Origin: Mesodorylaimus sp. YZB2_4
Lineage: Eukaryota; Nematoda; Enoplea; Dorylaimida; Dorylaimidae
Length of the DNA stretch: 64,000 nt
NCBI GenBank assembly: GCA_030248295.1
Contig: JASANH010001170.1
Coordinates: 62,001 to 126,000, forward strand
Direction: 5' to 3'
The notes below the pieces were generated by a model that was not told the origin of the DNA, did not search any database, and saw only the letters and a list, made by a program, of their open reading frames with translations. This document shows, piece by piece, positions 1 through 10,700 of this stretch. The translations under genes and the position numbers were made by a program. How positions within the stretch are numbered: the stretch's first letter is position 1; every line of letters starts with the position of its first letter.

Positions 1-16
1 TGTCACATATTTTTAG

Positions 17-257
17 AAATGCAAACGAGATGAAAAAACAGCGAAATCGATTCCTGTGCGTCTACGCCGTGCGATTCCAGGTCCAGGCAATTATCCAAAG
101 CTATCTGCTTCGGGCAACGTGACAGGAGAAGTAACCGTATTGAGTCCAGGAGAAGCTATAATTCGGAAACAGGTGAGCATTTGCCAAATGCTGCAGATTC
201 TTGCTCTTTATCGTATCGAACTTTTTCATTTAGAGAACGCGGAATAACCCTCGATGA
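17..257 (+). CDS. 3' end of an unidentified gene (last two exons)
   Basis: Two exons read through in one frame. The first runs 17-172, preceded by a TTTTTAG acceptor and followed by a GTGAGC donor. The second runs 234-257, preceded by TTTCATTTAG, and ends in TGA at 255-257. Together they encode about 59 basic residues with the stretch IPVRLRRAIPGPGNYPKLS and no domain that I recognise. The intron is 61 nt, a usual size here. The rest of the gene lies upstream of the window. An AATAAA lies near 501. The splice consensus and unbroken frame support a real gene end; its identity is unknown. Confidence 0.5.
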
Positions 258-1496
258 TACCGGATGAAGACTAGCACTAGTAATCTGTGACATTCAGCAT
301 TCCAGCCAATGTGCGCCTTGTGATAATTTTTAAACAGAACCTATTTATGTATCATATTGATGCTAGATAAGACATACATGTGTGTTGGATTCGTAACACT
401 TTGTTCGTGGCAGTCAATCAATAGTGCACAAGTACAGTTTGAGGACCCCACCTTTTGGCCGATATAAGAACTGCAAAAGGTGAATCACAATTGAGACTGC
501 AAATAAAATGTGATTCGGCCTAGATTCCGCCTGGCCTTTGATTTGCTGAAGAAATTTTCTTAACACCGTCAAATTCGTTTTCCACCAGGGAGAGGAGTTT
601 TTAGCGGACATGAAAGTTGTGGAAGTGAGATCTTCATATGGTGTGGGAGAGGGGGGGGGGGGGGAAGGGGGAATTGAGGAGATGACTTTGATAGCCCATT
701 TGATGGAAAGAGCAGAAAATCCAGCTTGGTCTAACTCGCGCGACAGCTTTCACACGTTTTTCTCGTTGCTTGCCACATCCCTTTGGGTTGCTGACCTGAT
801 TTTTTTTTGAAAGTTTTTTGTGCATCGGGCCCTTCAGCGCCCCAGCTCCCACATGGGACTACGAACCCATTTTGTCTATGGCCGACCAGCAGTCGTGGCG
901 CAACGTCGCGAGCACCTCCACACGAGGGCATCTTGTGCCAGCACCAGCGTCCCAGATGAACCTGGGCGAGAAGGGACCTTCTTAACTGATTGTAAGTCCC
1001 TCCATTTTTGCCAACTATACTATTACTCACATGATATTTCTAAGAAATAACTGTTTGAAGAGGATCCCAACAGTACGTGCATGAGTAGTAGCAAAACCTG
1101 GTGACCATATGACTTCCATTTTACTTGAAAAAAGAAAAAACAGTGTCCATGACCTCTGCTTCATGCCTCGACTCTGTATATTGGTGCCTCGGAGGCTGCT
1201 GATGCATCGTGAATGTGGTTGTCAGCTTCGGGAGTCTGCGCGAGCCGCCGATTTTCGTTACTGCCTCCGAGGCAGCAATACTGTATGCACAGTCAAGGCA
1301 AGCTCTGGTCATGACTAATCGTTGGCGCTCTCGTTGATTCTGGGAGCAAGAAGTGTAATCACTTTAGAATGAAGGTGCCAGAGCTTCGGCCGCAAGTGTC
1401 TCATTCGTTCTCTGCTTGACGTGAGGAGCGGTGGCTCAGCCTTTCCGCAGCGAGTGAAGCAGTCGTCTTCAAATCGACGGGCTGAGTGACAAGTCG
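258..1496. other. Intergenic; SINE fragment and poly-G tract
   Basis: No gene seen. It holds a run of about 18 G residues near 649-666 and a minus-strand SINE 3' fragment at about 826-985. Short ORFs here lack splice support or any family resemblance. The promoter of the following membrane-protein gene should lie at the right-hand end, but no recognisable core element was found. Confidence 0.5.
826..985 (-). repeat. tRNA-derived SINE, 3' fragment
   Basis: On the minus strand this matches the body and 3' part of the SINE copies at 15590-15890 and 43367-43640. The shared marker is the segment read on + as CACCTCCACACGAGGGCATC. It lacks the tRNA-like head. It also carries the sequence ATTTTGTCTATGG that is interrupted by the element at 13619-14944, so it serves as an empty-site reference for that insertion. 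Confidence 0.6.
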
Positions 1497-2231
1497 ATGG
1501 CGCCGATCGTGGCTCAGTTCAGTCCCGTGCAAGAATCGTCCCTCTTGGTCGTGGCGCTGGCCGCGGGAAGTGCCGCTACCGTCGTCCTCGGTCTTGCCTT
1601 GACGGCCCTCATGTGCGCCTGCGGAGAAAAGAAGAAAGAGGAGCAGCCGACCGAAGAGCAGCCCACGGCATCCGCACCGGAACCAGAGCCCCAGCCGGAA
1701 CCTGCCCCCATCCCGCCGCCCGAGGAACCGAAATCGACAATGACGGCTCGCGAACCAGCGTCGCAAGTGTCTGGCGTCCAACCGAGCATGGTGGCCGAGG
1801 CAAACCAGGCGAGTCAGCTGCAGCTCATGTCAAAAATGGTAAGGTCCCGTTGTGTGCTAGGCCGCGTTGCAGCAACTCGCTTCTTGCAGGCTAATGCTCC
1901 ATCGATGGCCCCGTCGATCACTCCTCTGCGCAAGGGTGCTTGCAGCACGGCCCATTTGAACCAGCCCAGTCTCAAGCTCGAGCAACGATCGACAGCCCTG
2001 CCAGAAAAATTGACCATGGGGAAATCGACGAAATCGGTGGTGGGACCAACTCCGAAAGAGAGCGGAGGCAAATCCATTTCGGTGGCGCAGCAGTCCGCTA
2101 TGGCCGAAGGCAAGTCGACCGTGTCTACCGTCGGCTCGGTGTCCGTCGCCCAGGCGTCCGTGGCCAAGTCGGCGCGAAGCAAGTCAGTGGCTCCTTCGTT
2201 CAAAGGAAAGTCGGTGTCGGTGGTCACCTGA
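1497..2231 (+). CDS. Small single-pass membrane protein with Pro/Glu linker and Ser/Lys-rich tail
   Basis: Family not recognised. The ORF is open from ATG 1497 to TGA 2231 (244 codons). It contains a good 51-nt intron (1839-1889, GTAAGG...TTGCAG) whose removal keeps the frame and gives about 227 aa. A short polar N-terminus of about 15 residues is followed by one hydrophobic helix (about residues 16-40) ending in a Cys pair (CAC), possibly acylated. Next comes an acidic/proline stretch (EPEPQPEPAPIPPPEEP), then a low-complexity tail with repeated GKS, KSV and PSMAPS motifs. Layout and the PSMAP motif match the gene at 26508-27465, so the two are probably paralogues. No enzymatic domain is seen. 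A short extracellular N-terminus and phosphorylatable cytoplasmic tail are inference. Confidence 0.65.
   Translation: MAPIVAQFSPVQESSLLVVALAAGSAATVVLGLALTALMCACGEKKKEEQPTEEQPTASAPEPEPQPEPAPIPPPEEPKSTMTAREPASQVSGVQPSMVAEANQASQLQLMSKMVRSRCVLGRVAATRFLQANAPSMAPSITPLRKGACSTAHLNQPSLKLEQRSTALPEKLTMGKSTKSVVGPTPKESGGKSISVAQQSAMAEGKSTVSTVGSVSVAQASVAKSARSKSVAPSFKGKSVSVVT
1839..1889 (+). other. In-frame 51-nt intron
   Basis: It begins GTAAGG, ends TTGCAG, is a multiple of three and contains no stop in the reading frame. Splicing joins SKM to ANAPSMAP. Retention would add 17 residues without breaking the protein, so both forms could be translated. Confidence 0.55.
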
Positions 2232-2694
2232 ACAAGTCGAGTGATGATGCGCGCTGATCAATTTCGAAATCTATGATGTGCGATATGCCGTGTGAATCGT
2301 GGCGAGTGTTTGGAATGTGACTCCCGGATGGTGCCCCGAAGCACGCTACTCTCACTTCTAGAATGGTGTCTCCCCGAGTCAGATGTTGACCATTGATAGA
2401 CACGACCGCGGCGAGCTTACGCACTCCTATAAAACTCATCGTCAAAGCAAGTCTCTGCCACTGCACATTGTCTTCAGCTGTGTAGTCCGTAGTGGTCTGT
2501 CGATCACCCTGTTTCGAATCCAACGCCATCGCCTCGCAATCCAGTGGTTGAACATGGGCGCTGTCAATTCGGTCGCCAAAAAGTCGGATTGTACAGTCCT
2601 TGAGAAAGAAAGCAATGAGACTACAATGCAGCTGTGCGCTGGGCCTGTTTCACACCTGGCTCTGGGGCTCACCCAGTGCCAGGTGGGCAAGGCC

Positions 2695-2840
2695 AGCGAT
2701 GGACTTGATGAATCGCCGTCGAAGACTGGATACCATCTGAGAACGGGCTTACTAAATTGTCGTCCTCAGCCGGAACAGACTGCGGCCTCCCAGTCAGGTT
2801 TGCCGCCCCAAGCAATGCGGGACCAACTGACGATGAGCCA
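2695..2840 (+). repeat. Interspersed repeat shared with 15200-15350
   Basis: Both places share, in order, GAACGGGCTTACT, TGTCGTCCTCAGC-like and CTGCGGCCTCCCAGTCAGG segments with similar spacing. The copies are diverged. Relation to the SINE body is possible but not shown. Confidence 0.5.
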
Positions 2841-3074
2841 CGTGTCATACTCTAATTCCATTAAAAGACAACCAAATCGAAAAATCTGTTTTACAGTCTC
2901 TGACATCTATGGATGTTGTATCGTGGCCCGTACAACATATACTGTAATCAATACCAAGCTCAAAAGTGAAATTATATTTCCCCAGCTTGCAAATCAAAAG
3001 CATGATCATAAAATCAGTGCTTCCTAGAATGTGTTAGTCTCCCTCATACTTTTCGTAAGTGCCATAGCGTGAAG

Positions 3075-3192
3075 CCAACCAGAGTGGTTGACGTCTCCCA
3101 GCCAGGGAGAGAACAAACCTCCCGACCAGGTTTGACCGAACCGGCTGTTGTAGCCGAATAAGGACGATACCAGCATCCGCTGGTTACACTAG
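3075..3192 (-). repeat. Rearranged GTAACC-ended MITE remnant
   Basis: The core reads on the minus strand as CTCTCCCTGGCTGGGAGACG, matching the MITE copies at 49426 and 49860. The right end reads CGCTGGTTACA, matching the family terminus. The interior is scrambled compared with intact copies. Confidence 0.4.
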
Positions 3193-3885
3193 TTTTCGTA
3201 TCCTCAGACCAAGTTTTGCATAAATTTTTGCCTGGCCATTTCGTTACCTACTTCATAAAGTCTTCTTGTCGAGCTTGCACCACGATGCAACACTCATCGC
3301 CCATCACAGGCACTGCAGTCAGAGGCATGGGGTCCATGCAAATTAGATGTGCGTCCTCCGAAGACACCCAGCCGCAATCTGGCAGTCCAGTTGAGCTCGA
3401 GTCGAGTGTGGTCGCACAAAGCTTGTCTTTGTTGTTTCGTATCGTTTTTTTTATTTTTTGTGGTCTTTGTAAATAATGAATTTCAGGTAAGCTATAATTC
3501 CCGATTTTTTCCAATCCTACCAAAATATTCGTCGAACATTTTTAACGTGCGAGGTTCTAGTTCAAACCTCATTGATATCGATCGAATCAAAAATTTGAAA
3601 TCGATCTAGATCGATGGGGTTCTTGTCATAATTTTGGTTGCGATCAATCGATGACCCTTCTGCACTTAGCCGCTCGCCTGGGAGTCTGGCTGATCGTGAG
3701 ATTAGGCTTGGGGAATGGGCATCAGCCTGTGGCTTATTAATCTGGGATTAGGTTGCTATGCGGGTATTTCCCAGGGATCGAGATGGGCTTAACTTGCCTG
3801 CAGGAGCACCAAATCGATTTTTCTGCTCGTAAGTTCAGATCGGATTAAAATCATTTCGATTTATTTTAGATTTGGTTACGGGAAC

Positions 3886-5739
3886 ATGGCGTATCCACTG
3901 TTTGGTCCTCCTCCCATTCCATGGTCGATTAGTCTGGTTTCGTCTCCTCCTCCCACCATGGCATTGAATCCCTTGTGCCTGTATTGCCTGGAACGCCCTC
4001 GTCAAACCGATTTCGCGAGCCATCTATTTTGTCACGAATACGATTCATATCCGTGTAGCGAATGCGATGTTTGGGTCGAGAAGAATGAACTCCATCGACA
4101 TTTGAATTGTTTCATTCAAGAGGGCATTCGATATTATTATAAAACCAATGAACGTGCTTTGGTAGCGAGTGGACATCCGCTCATGTCCGTGGCCATTTGC
4201 GAAGTCTGCGGATATTGCGGCGAAGACGATACGCAGTTGACGAAACACAAGCAATGGTGCCATTTGGTCATGCCATGCAAGATTTGTCATACGAAGGTAG
4301 GGGTTTGATTATGGTGTGGCTCACTTGGTGCCAAGGTAGTTTCTCTACCTTTGCCAATGAAAATGGCAAGATTTCGGGTTGTGCTTGATTTGAACTGGTA
4401 TATTTAGGTTTCGGGTCATATCGGCATGAAAATACATCCGTGTTTCACTTCTGGTTACCAATACGGACTTCCCACGGCAAGAGTAGTCGGTCGAAGCAAT
4501 TCAGTTTCAAGTCCATCAAGTCCGATCGACCCGACTCGTCATAGTAAGTCGCCTGGATTGATCAACCGCCAGGCGGCAACCACAGTCCGCAATTCAAATG
4601 CCTGTCGATTGCCAGTTTCGTCGATGGAAACGCCAGCCTCGATTCCAAATGCAATAGCCAGTCAATCATCCGCTTTACCGAAAACTCAGAGGAATCAAAC
4701 TCCAGCTGCAATCAACGCGACTACGATCAGTGAAACTTCGACGGCGAACCAAAACGCGTTTGTTGATCAAACTGCCAAGACTCCACCGATCTCGATTCTT
4801 CAAGTTACGGGCGCTTATCAATCCACTTCAGAGCACAAAGCTAGCGCTGCTGTGACGATGAACGAAACAAAGAATTGCGCAGAAGCGATTGATAAACGCA
4901 ACAAAGCTCCGTCGCCTAAAATCCGAAAAAGACGCGCTGATCCGAAGACTGTCGATGCAAAGAGAGCTCGAACGGAATCGCCTACGAAAAAACGATCCCA
5001 TGCGCCGTTACTGAACACGCATTCGGTCGGAATCGGTTCAAGTGGTATGTCTCGACGATACACCCATCTGAGACCCATTCTGTCGTCTTCGTCCAGTGAT
5101 TCCGACTCCAGCGATTCCGACAATGCAAGGGTTTTGAAAGAAAACTTGAAAAGTGATAGCCGAAACTTGACTAATGCCAGCTCTAACAGTAAGTTGGATG
5201 GACCGCAACAAAAAACTGCCGGAATATCGAACACTGCAGCGACTAAACAAGGAAAGTTGCGTCGATCCAAACGTCAAGCGTTGAACCCGTTGGCGATCAA
5301 GTCTGCTCCAACTGTGAAATCGGAAGAAAAGAAGCTCAGCGGGTTCATTCAACGACCTCTAAGAGATTTATCTTCGAACGAATACGTCTGCAAACTGTGC
5401 TCGTTCAAAACGATTTATTTTAATAGTAAGCGTTTTCTTTCATTTTCTTTTCAACAATACATTTCCTTTTTTGCAGGTATTCGGCAACATATCAACGGTC
5501 GACATAAAGTACCGTTGGACACTTGGCTGAATCATTACGAATCGCGCAAACGGGAAGGCGCCATCGACAACGGCAAGCAATGGGGAAAAGAAGTCGTAGA
5601 AACTAAAGTCGTCGGAACAATGGCGAATTTCGAGTGTTCAAAATGCGAAGCGACACGTGCGAAAATGGAAGCTTTGGAGAAGCAGCTGGAACAAATAACG
5701 AAAGTTGCTGAAGAAGCGAGAAAGTGTTTTTTTTTCTAA
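3886..5739 (+). CDS. Zinc-finger protein with basic nuclear-type linker
   Basis: Three exons are inferred: 3886-4296, 4408-5425 and 5477-5739, giving about 563 aa. The N-terminal third carries Cys/His clusters: CLYCLERP, then CSECDVWVEKNELHRHLNC, then CEVCGYCGED with HKQWCH, then CKICHTK completed across the splice by HIGMKIHPC. After a long Ser/Thr/Ala-rich linker come basic clusters (KIRKRRADPK, RARTESPTKKR) that look like nuclear localisation signals, and an acidic serine run (SSSSSDSDSSDSD). A last finger, CKLCSFKTIYFN, is completed after a 51-nt intron by RQHINGRH. The C-terminus has a CSKC pair followed by a short coiled-coil-like segment (about 30 residues). Probably a nuclear DNA- or RNA-binding protein; no orthologue recognised. 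An in-frame ATG at about 3958 is an alternative start. Confidence 0.75.
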
Positions 5740-5878
5740 CAAGCAAGGAAAACTTTAAGTAAAAATTGTTCGTAAGATGGCACCTACTGTATGTACTAAC
5801 ACCAGTAATTAAGTTTTTTGCACTCAATGTTCCCGTTTTTTTTCTTTCCATTATCTGCTATATCGAGGTAATGACCTT

Positions 5879-5930
5879 GTACAATTTAAAATTCGCGCCA
5901 ATTTAGCAAATCACGTGAGGCTAAAAATAG
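5879..5930 (+). repeat. Left copy of a ~50-bp direct repeat
   Basis: The sequence around TTCGCGCCAATTTAGCAAAT recurs at 7308-7357 with about 80 % identity by eye. The two copies bound the segment that holds the ankyrin-exon copy and the Tudor pseudogene. Confidence 0.55.
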
Positions 5931-5989
5931 TTTTTTAACTCGTAAGGGGGAAGGGAGGTAAATTAAACTTTTAGAAGAGCTTCAACATT

Positions 5990-6150
5990 TTAGCGTGAAC
6001 TTGTCCTACATGCTGTCACTGTAGCCATTGCGGCAGAGTGTGAACGTGAGAGGCCAATGGTCTGCGCAGGGCAGTCAAGAATGGTCAGTCGGATGTCGTG
6101 CGATCACTGGTCCGACTTGGATGCGCTAGATGAGGTACGGTACGTCCTTC
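5990..6150 (+). pseudogene. Copy of Kidins220 ankyrin exon 10 with flanking intron
   Basis: This stretch resembles about 9665-9870. The exonic part shares GGTCAGTCGGATGTCGTGCG-like sequence with the exon at 9751-9849, then GACTTGGATGCGC and the donor GATGAGGTACG. Upstream intronic similarity (TCCTACATGCTG, AGGCCAATG) is also kept, so the copy came from genomic DNA and not from a spliced transcript. The codons around LLHKYA are deleted and the frame is broken. It lies about 1.7 kb upstream of the Kidins220 start in the same orientation. It is unlikely to be used as an exon. Confidence 0.65.
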
Positions 6151-6559
6151 GTGCTGGTTACTGGAGTGTGTTGTCACTTCTGCCGCTTGAGGTCACCTAC
6201 AATTCATGGGTTGTGCCTAGGGCAGTTGGCTCGGTGTTGAGGAGCCAGGACAGGCCCCTGGGTGAGACTAGCGCTCTCCCTTGCTTCATCTCGCTCGAAT
6301 CGTTACCAGCTAATTGCTCTGAATTAACGGGGAGCCCCTTAGTATTTGTTATTAAGCAGACCCGTGGTGTGGGCCAGGCGCTTTGCGGTCGTCGTTTTCC
6401 TTTGGTTCATACTGGAAGAGTCCAGGAGTTTATTAGGGCAGTTATTTTGGTTTGCCTGAGGATTTGTGTGTGGATAAGATCCAGGGATGTTGAGACATGG
6501 TCGCGCATTGTTGTGCTCGTAAAGGATTCTCTTGTAATAGGCGGAATAGCCCTACATTG

Positions 6560-7223
6560 AAGAAGATACCGATCAGTTTGGCTGAGAGCTCAGATTTGGA
6601 CGTGATTGCCGCTGTTCTGGCTGATTACGAGAATCTGGTCGGTAGGTTCAGTGCGGCGGGCGAGGCGCGAGTGGGCCAGTCTTGTATCGTTCGTTCAAAA
6701 CTGTAAGGATCGGGCGACGCTTTGATGTATTGCCGAGGCTCGGTGACGGCGTCAGAGAAAGTGGCCAAGTTTGCGACGTGATGCCGGCCGACTACGGTCT
6801 GCAAGCGCGTTCCGTGGACGTGGGCGAGATATATGCGATTCCAGCCTTCTTCACAAAATGCCCCATCCAAGCGATCAAATGCAAATGTACGGCGCTGAGC
6901 CCGTCTGGTCGGGTCATGGGCGGATGGTCGGGAAGTTTGCCGATGCTCTGAAAAGAAAATTGGTGACTGGAATGGTGATGTCGGTGGAAGACGCGGGGTA
7001 CGGGGTCGAGTTGAAGGTGGACGGAGTGGACGTGCGTCAGGCGATGCTCAGCGCTACTGGTGAGTTCGAAGTCGAGCGCGCTCAAGTGTCCCCTAAATGT
7101 TTTGTTGTTGTTATTGTAGGTGCAGCTCAAGAGATCGAAGAGGAATCGGGCGATCTTAAGGAAGACAAAGACGCACTTGAAGGGGATTATGTCGTTGCAA
7201 CGTTTGCAAATTTCGAGAATTAG
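6560..7223 (+). pseudogene. Broken Tudor-domain gene fragment
   Basis: Conceptual reading shows pieces of an extended Tudor (TDRD-type) domain in order but in different frames. The pieces are a GQSCIVRSKL-like start, then MPADYGLQARSVDVGEIY with AIPAFFTKCPIQAIKCKC, then KFADALKRKLVTG and YGVELKVDGVDV. The DYG and P-x-QAI-x-C signatures are typical of the family, which binds methylarginine in germline RNP proteins. Shifts occur near 6705, near 6777 and near 6930. A 3' intron (about 7060-7119, ending TTATTGTAG) and a terminal acidic exon ending at TAG 7221-7223 survive. The decay is read directly; that it was once a full gene is inference. Sequencing error is a possible alternative explanation for the shifts. 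Confidence 0.6.
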
Positions 7224-7307
7224 AACCCGATAGATCTCCAAGGCTGTTTTGTTCTTGCACATAGTCTGCTAATTTTTCTTTTTGCTGCTAGGCCGTGTTA
7301 GTGCCCT

Positions 7308-7357
7308 TTACAACTTAAAGTTCGCGCCATTTCGGCAAATCACTTGAGACTAAACAT
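7308..7357 (+). repeat. Right copy of the ~50-bp direct repeat
   Basis: Matches 5879-5930: TACAACTTAAAGTTCGCGCC followed by a similar AAATCACTTGAG segment. It lies just after the stop of the Tudor remnant, as the left copy lies just after the zinc-finger gene. Confidence 0.55.
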
Positions 7358-7797
7358 GGTTTGAAATCGGATCTATGTATCACTCGCTTAACTGTGCAGA
7401 AGCGAGTGTTTTTTGGCTGCCTTTAAATGAATAGGTACTTTTTATTTGCTTTGTTTTAAAAATACTCTTTTGTTTCAATGTGAAACAGAAAAATAGTACT
7501 TTAGATCAATCAAATTTTCAGCAAGTGCGAAATACGTGGGCGATAGCCGTCTGCGCATGGGCGAGTGAAAAAAAAGGGAATTTTTGCCAAAGGTCAGATA
7601 AACTCGGTCGTAAATGTTATCTAGTCTTTATAACTTTGATTGAGCTTTATTGGGTCGTACATGTTATGTGAGACGAAACTGAGGCGGTTCATTGCTAGGC
7701 AAGTTACATGTCAAATGCACATTTTTTTAAAAAGTTTCTCGTGATTTTTTAGTGTTGAATTGTAGATACTTTTCTTTAGATTTCGACCTAACGTACT

Positions 7798-10700
7798 ATG
7801 CACAACGGTGCCACTCGAATTCGACCAGCAACATTCGCACCGATGGTCGAGACTGATACGGCAGTGAGCCTGGGATTTTTCAGTGCAGTACAGAGCAATG
7901 ATTTGGAACGAGTTGCTGAGTTTATTACGACTACTACAACCCCACTTTTAGAAAATCGAAATGAGGTAGGTGGGATTTCGAAATGTGGGTAGTGGATAAA
8001 TAGGATTTCCTAAATATGTGTGATTTCGAATAATTCGATTGGTAAACTATATTTTTTAGACTGGCGAGACTGCTTTGATTGTGGCGTGTCGATTAGGCTA
8101 TCATACTTTGGCGAGATTACTTGTTCGAAACGGAGCCGATATTGGTGCCAGAGATTACGTAAGTGAAAGTCACGTGTCCCATGTACGAGGGGGCATGCGA
8201 AAAATTCCCGGAATGATGTTCGCATCGCAGAAGTGTGAAGTTCATGCACAGGAGATGGTGGCAGTTTTGTATAGCAACAACACTGTACCTGTTTCATCGC
8301 ATAACTTTGCCTGTTCATCTTTTATGTGACGATTTTGTAGTGCCGTATTGTACTCGTAGTGCCCTCGTAGTGCCGTATTGTACTGCGCTGTAAGTGAGCT
8401 GTGACATGTGACAGATGTTGCACTAGGGCCGTCTGCACTTGCGGCTTCAGTCACGGCTATGGTCCACAACCCTTTCCAGCTGGGGTCCCTATCCTTTTCC
8501 GCAGAACACGCCTTTCGAAACGAACGTGACATTTTAGGAATACTGGAGTGGATTGCTCAATGCTGCTCGAAATGGCTTCGTGGAAATTGTTCAGCTTTTA
8601 CTCGATTCTGAAGCCGATATTGAGGAAGCGGATATTGTATGCTCTTTTTTTGTCTGTATTGAAATTCCGATTGCAATCTGCAATGCGGGTATGTTTAGGG
8701 TGGATTCACTGCTTTGGAATGGGCATGTTATAAAAATCGATTACCCGTCGTTCAACATTTGATCTCACGCAATGCCAGCGTGAATATTGTGGATGAGGTA
8801 GGCGAATTAGTCAGTGGCTGATTACTGCATCACCCTTTCACCGTGTTTTTTAGCATGGCATGACTCCGTTGAATTGGGCAGCGGCCAGAGGATATGACGA
8901 AATTGTACAGGAATTGATCGATGCCGGAGCACGTGTCAATGCTCGAGATCGAGTAATATTCAGTTTTTTCTTATTTTTAGAATATGTATTTGACCTTTTG
9001 TTTCAGTTTGGCAACAGTCCGTTGGTTTGGGCGTGTCGGAAAAGTTTTGTGAACGTAGCATTGGCCTTGATCAAGGCGGGAGCATCTGTTGATGTGGTCG
9101 GGGTGGTAAGACATATCAGGCTTGGTTATGAACGATCATTAGTGGTTGTGATGTTTTTTTTGGAGCACGGGTCAACGCCGTTGATTCTAGCATCGAAGGA
9201 AAGCAGCGTGGAAATCGTAGAGGCTATACTGAAGAAAGGATGTAATGTGAACGCTGTTGATCAGGTAAGCGTCAGCCACCCCTGTATAGCTCAGGAATAG
9301 CAGTCATTATGTTTCAGATTGGGATGAGCGCCCTGGCACACGCATCGCACGAGGGATGTTTGCCGGTATGTGCATCTACTGCAAAGATGGACTTTTTGTA
9401 TCTTTGATCACATATTTCAGATCGTGGACATGCTATTGGACGCGGGTGCCTACGTGAACGTAGCAGATAAGGTATGTGCTAAGGGACCACTCTCTGGATC
9501 AGAGACATGTCTTGAATCTGAGAGCGAAGGGCCACGTTTCATTGCGATCTGGGTGAGGCCGTTACCGAAAGGGGTCTTCTATCATAAAATGCAGTCCTTG
9601 CTATTTTAAGAAGCGGTCGAGGGCGGGAGTATTTGAAGATTTTCTAAGGCCACAATTGCAGCAGGAACTTATCCTACATGCTGAGACTATCGGCGTTCTC
9701 TCTGATTGTGAAAACAGGCCAATTAGGGCTCAAATTGTGGTTCCATTTAGAAAAGAGATACCATACTCATGAAGGCGGTAAAGAGCGGTCAATCGGATGT
9801 GGTGCGATCACTGCTGCACAAGTATGCTGACTTGGATGCGCAGGATGAGGTACGTCCATTGTGCTGTGCTGGGACCATATGGTGTGAAGTGGTCTGGTTA
9901 CTTGAGTGTATGCACTTTTTGGGTAATAAGGATAAGCAAATCGTAAATGATGGTTGCAGGAAGGAAGGACCGTGTTGCACCTTGCCATAGACAAAGGATA
10001 CTCGGAAATTTTGGCCATGCTTCTGGAATGTAGGCCAAATACTGAAGTGAGGACAAAGGTAAGTGGGAAGCATCTTGATAAGTTAGTGTTCTCTTTAGCA
10101 TGCAGATTCTAGGACGGCGATACAGCTTTGCTGCGAGCCGTTCGTACTCGAAACGTCTTCATGGTTCAGTTACTGGTACAAGCAGGAGCGAAGGTGTCTG
10201 CTGTTGACCGAGTAAGGAAAGCTGATATTTGCGTTTGGTGCTCCGCTTATGGCCTTGTGTTTATTTTCAGCGCGGCGACACCAGTTTGCACATTGCGTTA
10301 CGTTGCCGTAGCAAACGTTTGACTCAACTCTTGCTGACACGACCTCAAGATAGCCGTCTGTTGTACCAAGCTAACAAGATCGGGGAAACTCCCTACAGTA
10401 TCGATCAAAGCCATACTCAGTTGCTCTTGCCACACATTTTCGGTAAGTGAAGATTTGATCCCATGCGACACATTACGATCAGCTTGTTCCTTTTAAGGCC
10501 CTGGCGAGTCCCAAGTACAAACCGAAGCCATGTTGGGTTATGATATTTATAGTAGCGTAATGGCCGACATCATGTGCGAACCGAATTTGTCGTTACCATT
10601 GACGGTAGGCCTGTACGCTAAGTGGGGATCGGGCAAATCGTTTTTATTGAATAAGCTGAAGGGTATGTCTGGGTTGGTTGGTTAGCGGTTTTTGATGCAG

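Larger units (their letters stand above)
2232..3885. other. Intergenic; repeat fragments, no gene seen
   Basis: It holds a repeat shared with 15200-15350 (about 2695-2840) and a rearranged MITE copy at about 3075-3192. A 214-codon ORF spans much of 2383-3027, but part of it is translated from the shared repeat and it has no domain or splice pattern, so it is not called. The last 300 bases are AT-rich and rich in ATCGAT-like words upstream of the zinc-finger gene. Confidence 0.5.

Noticed and set aside
1401-2227. Long antisense ORFs opposite the first membrane-protein gene
   Set aside because: They arise from the biased codon use of the sense gene (GC-rich third positions and Ser/Pro codons) and show no signals of their own.
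2383-3027. 214-codon ORF
   Set aside because: Part of it is the translated interspersed repeat shared with 15200-15350; no domain, splice pattern or composition typical of the genes around it.
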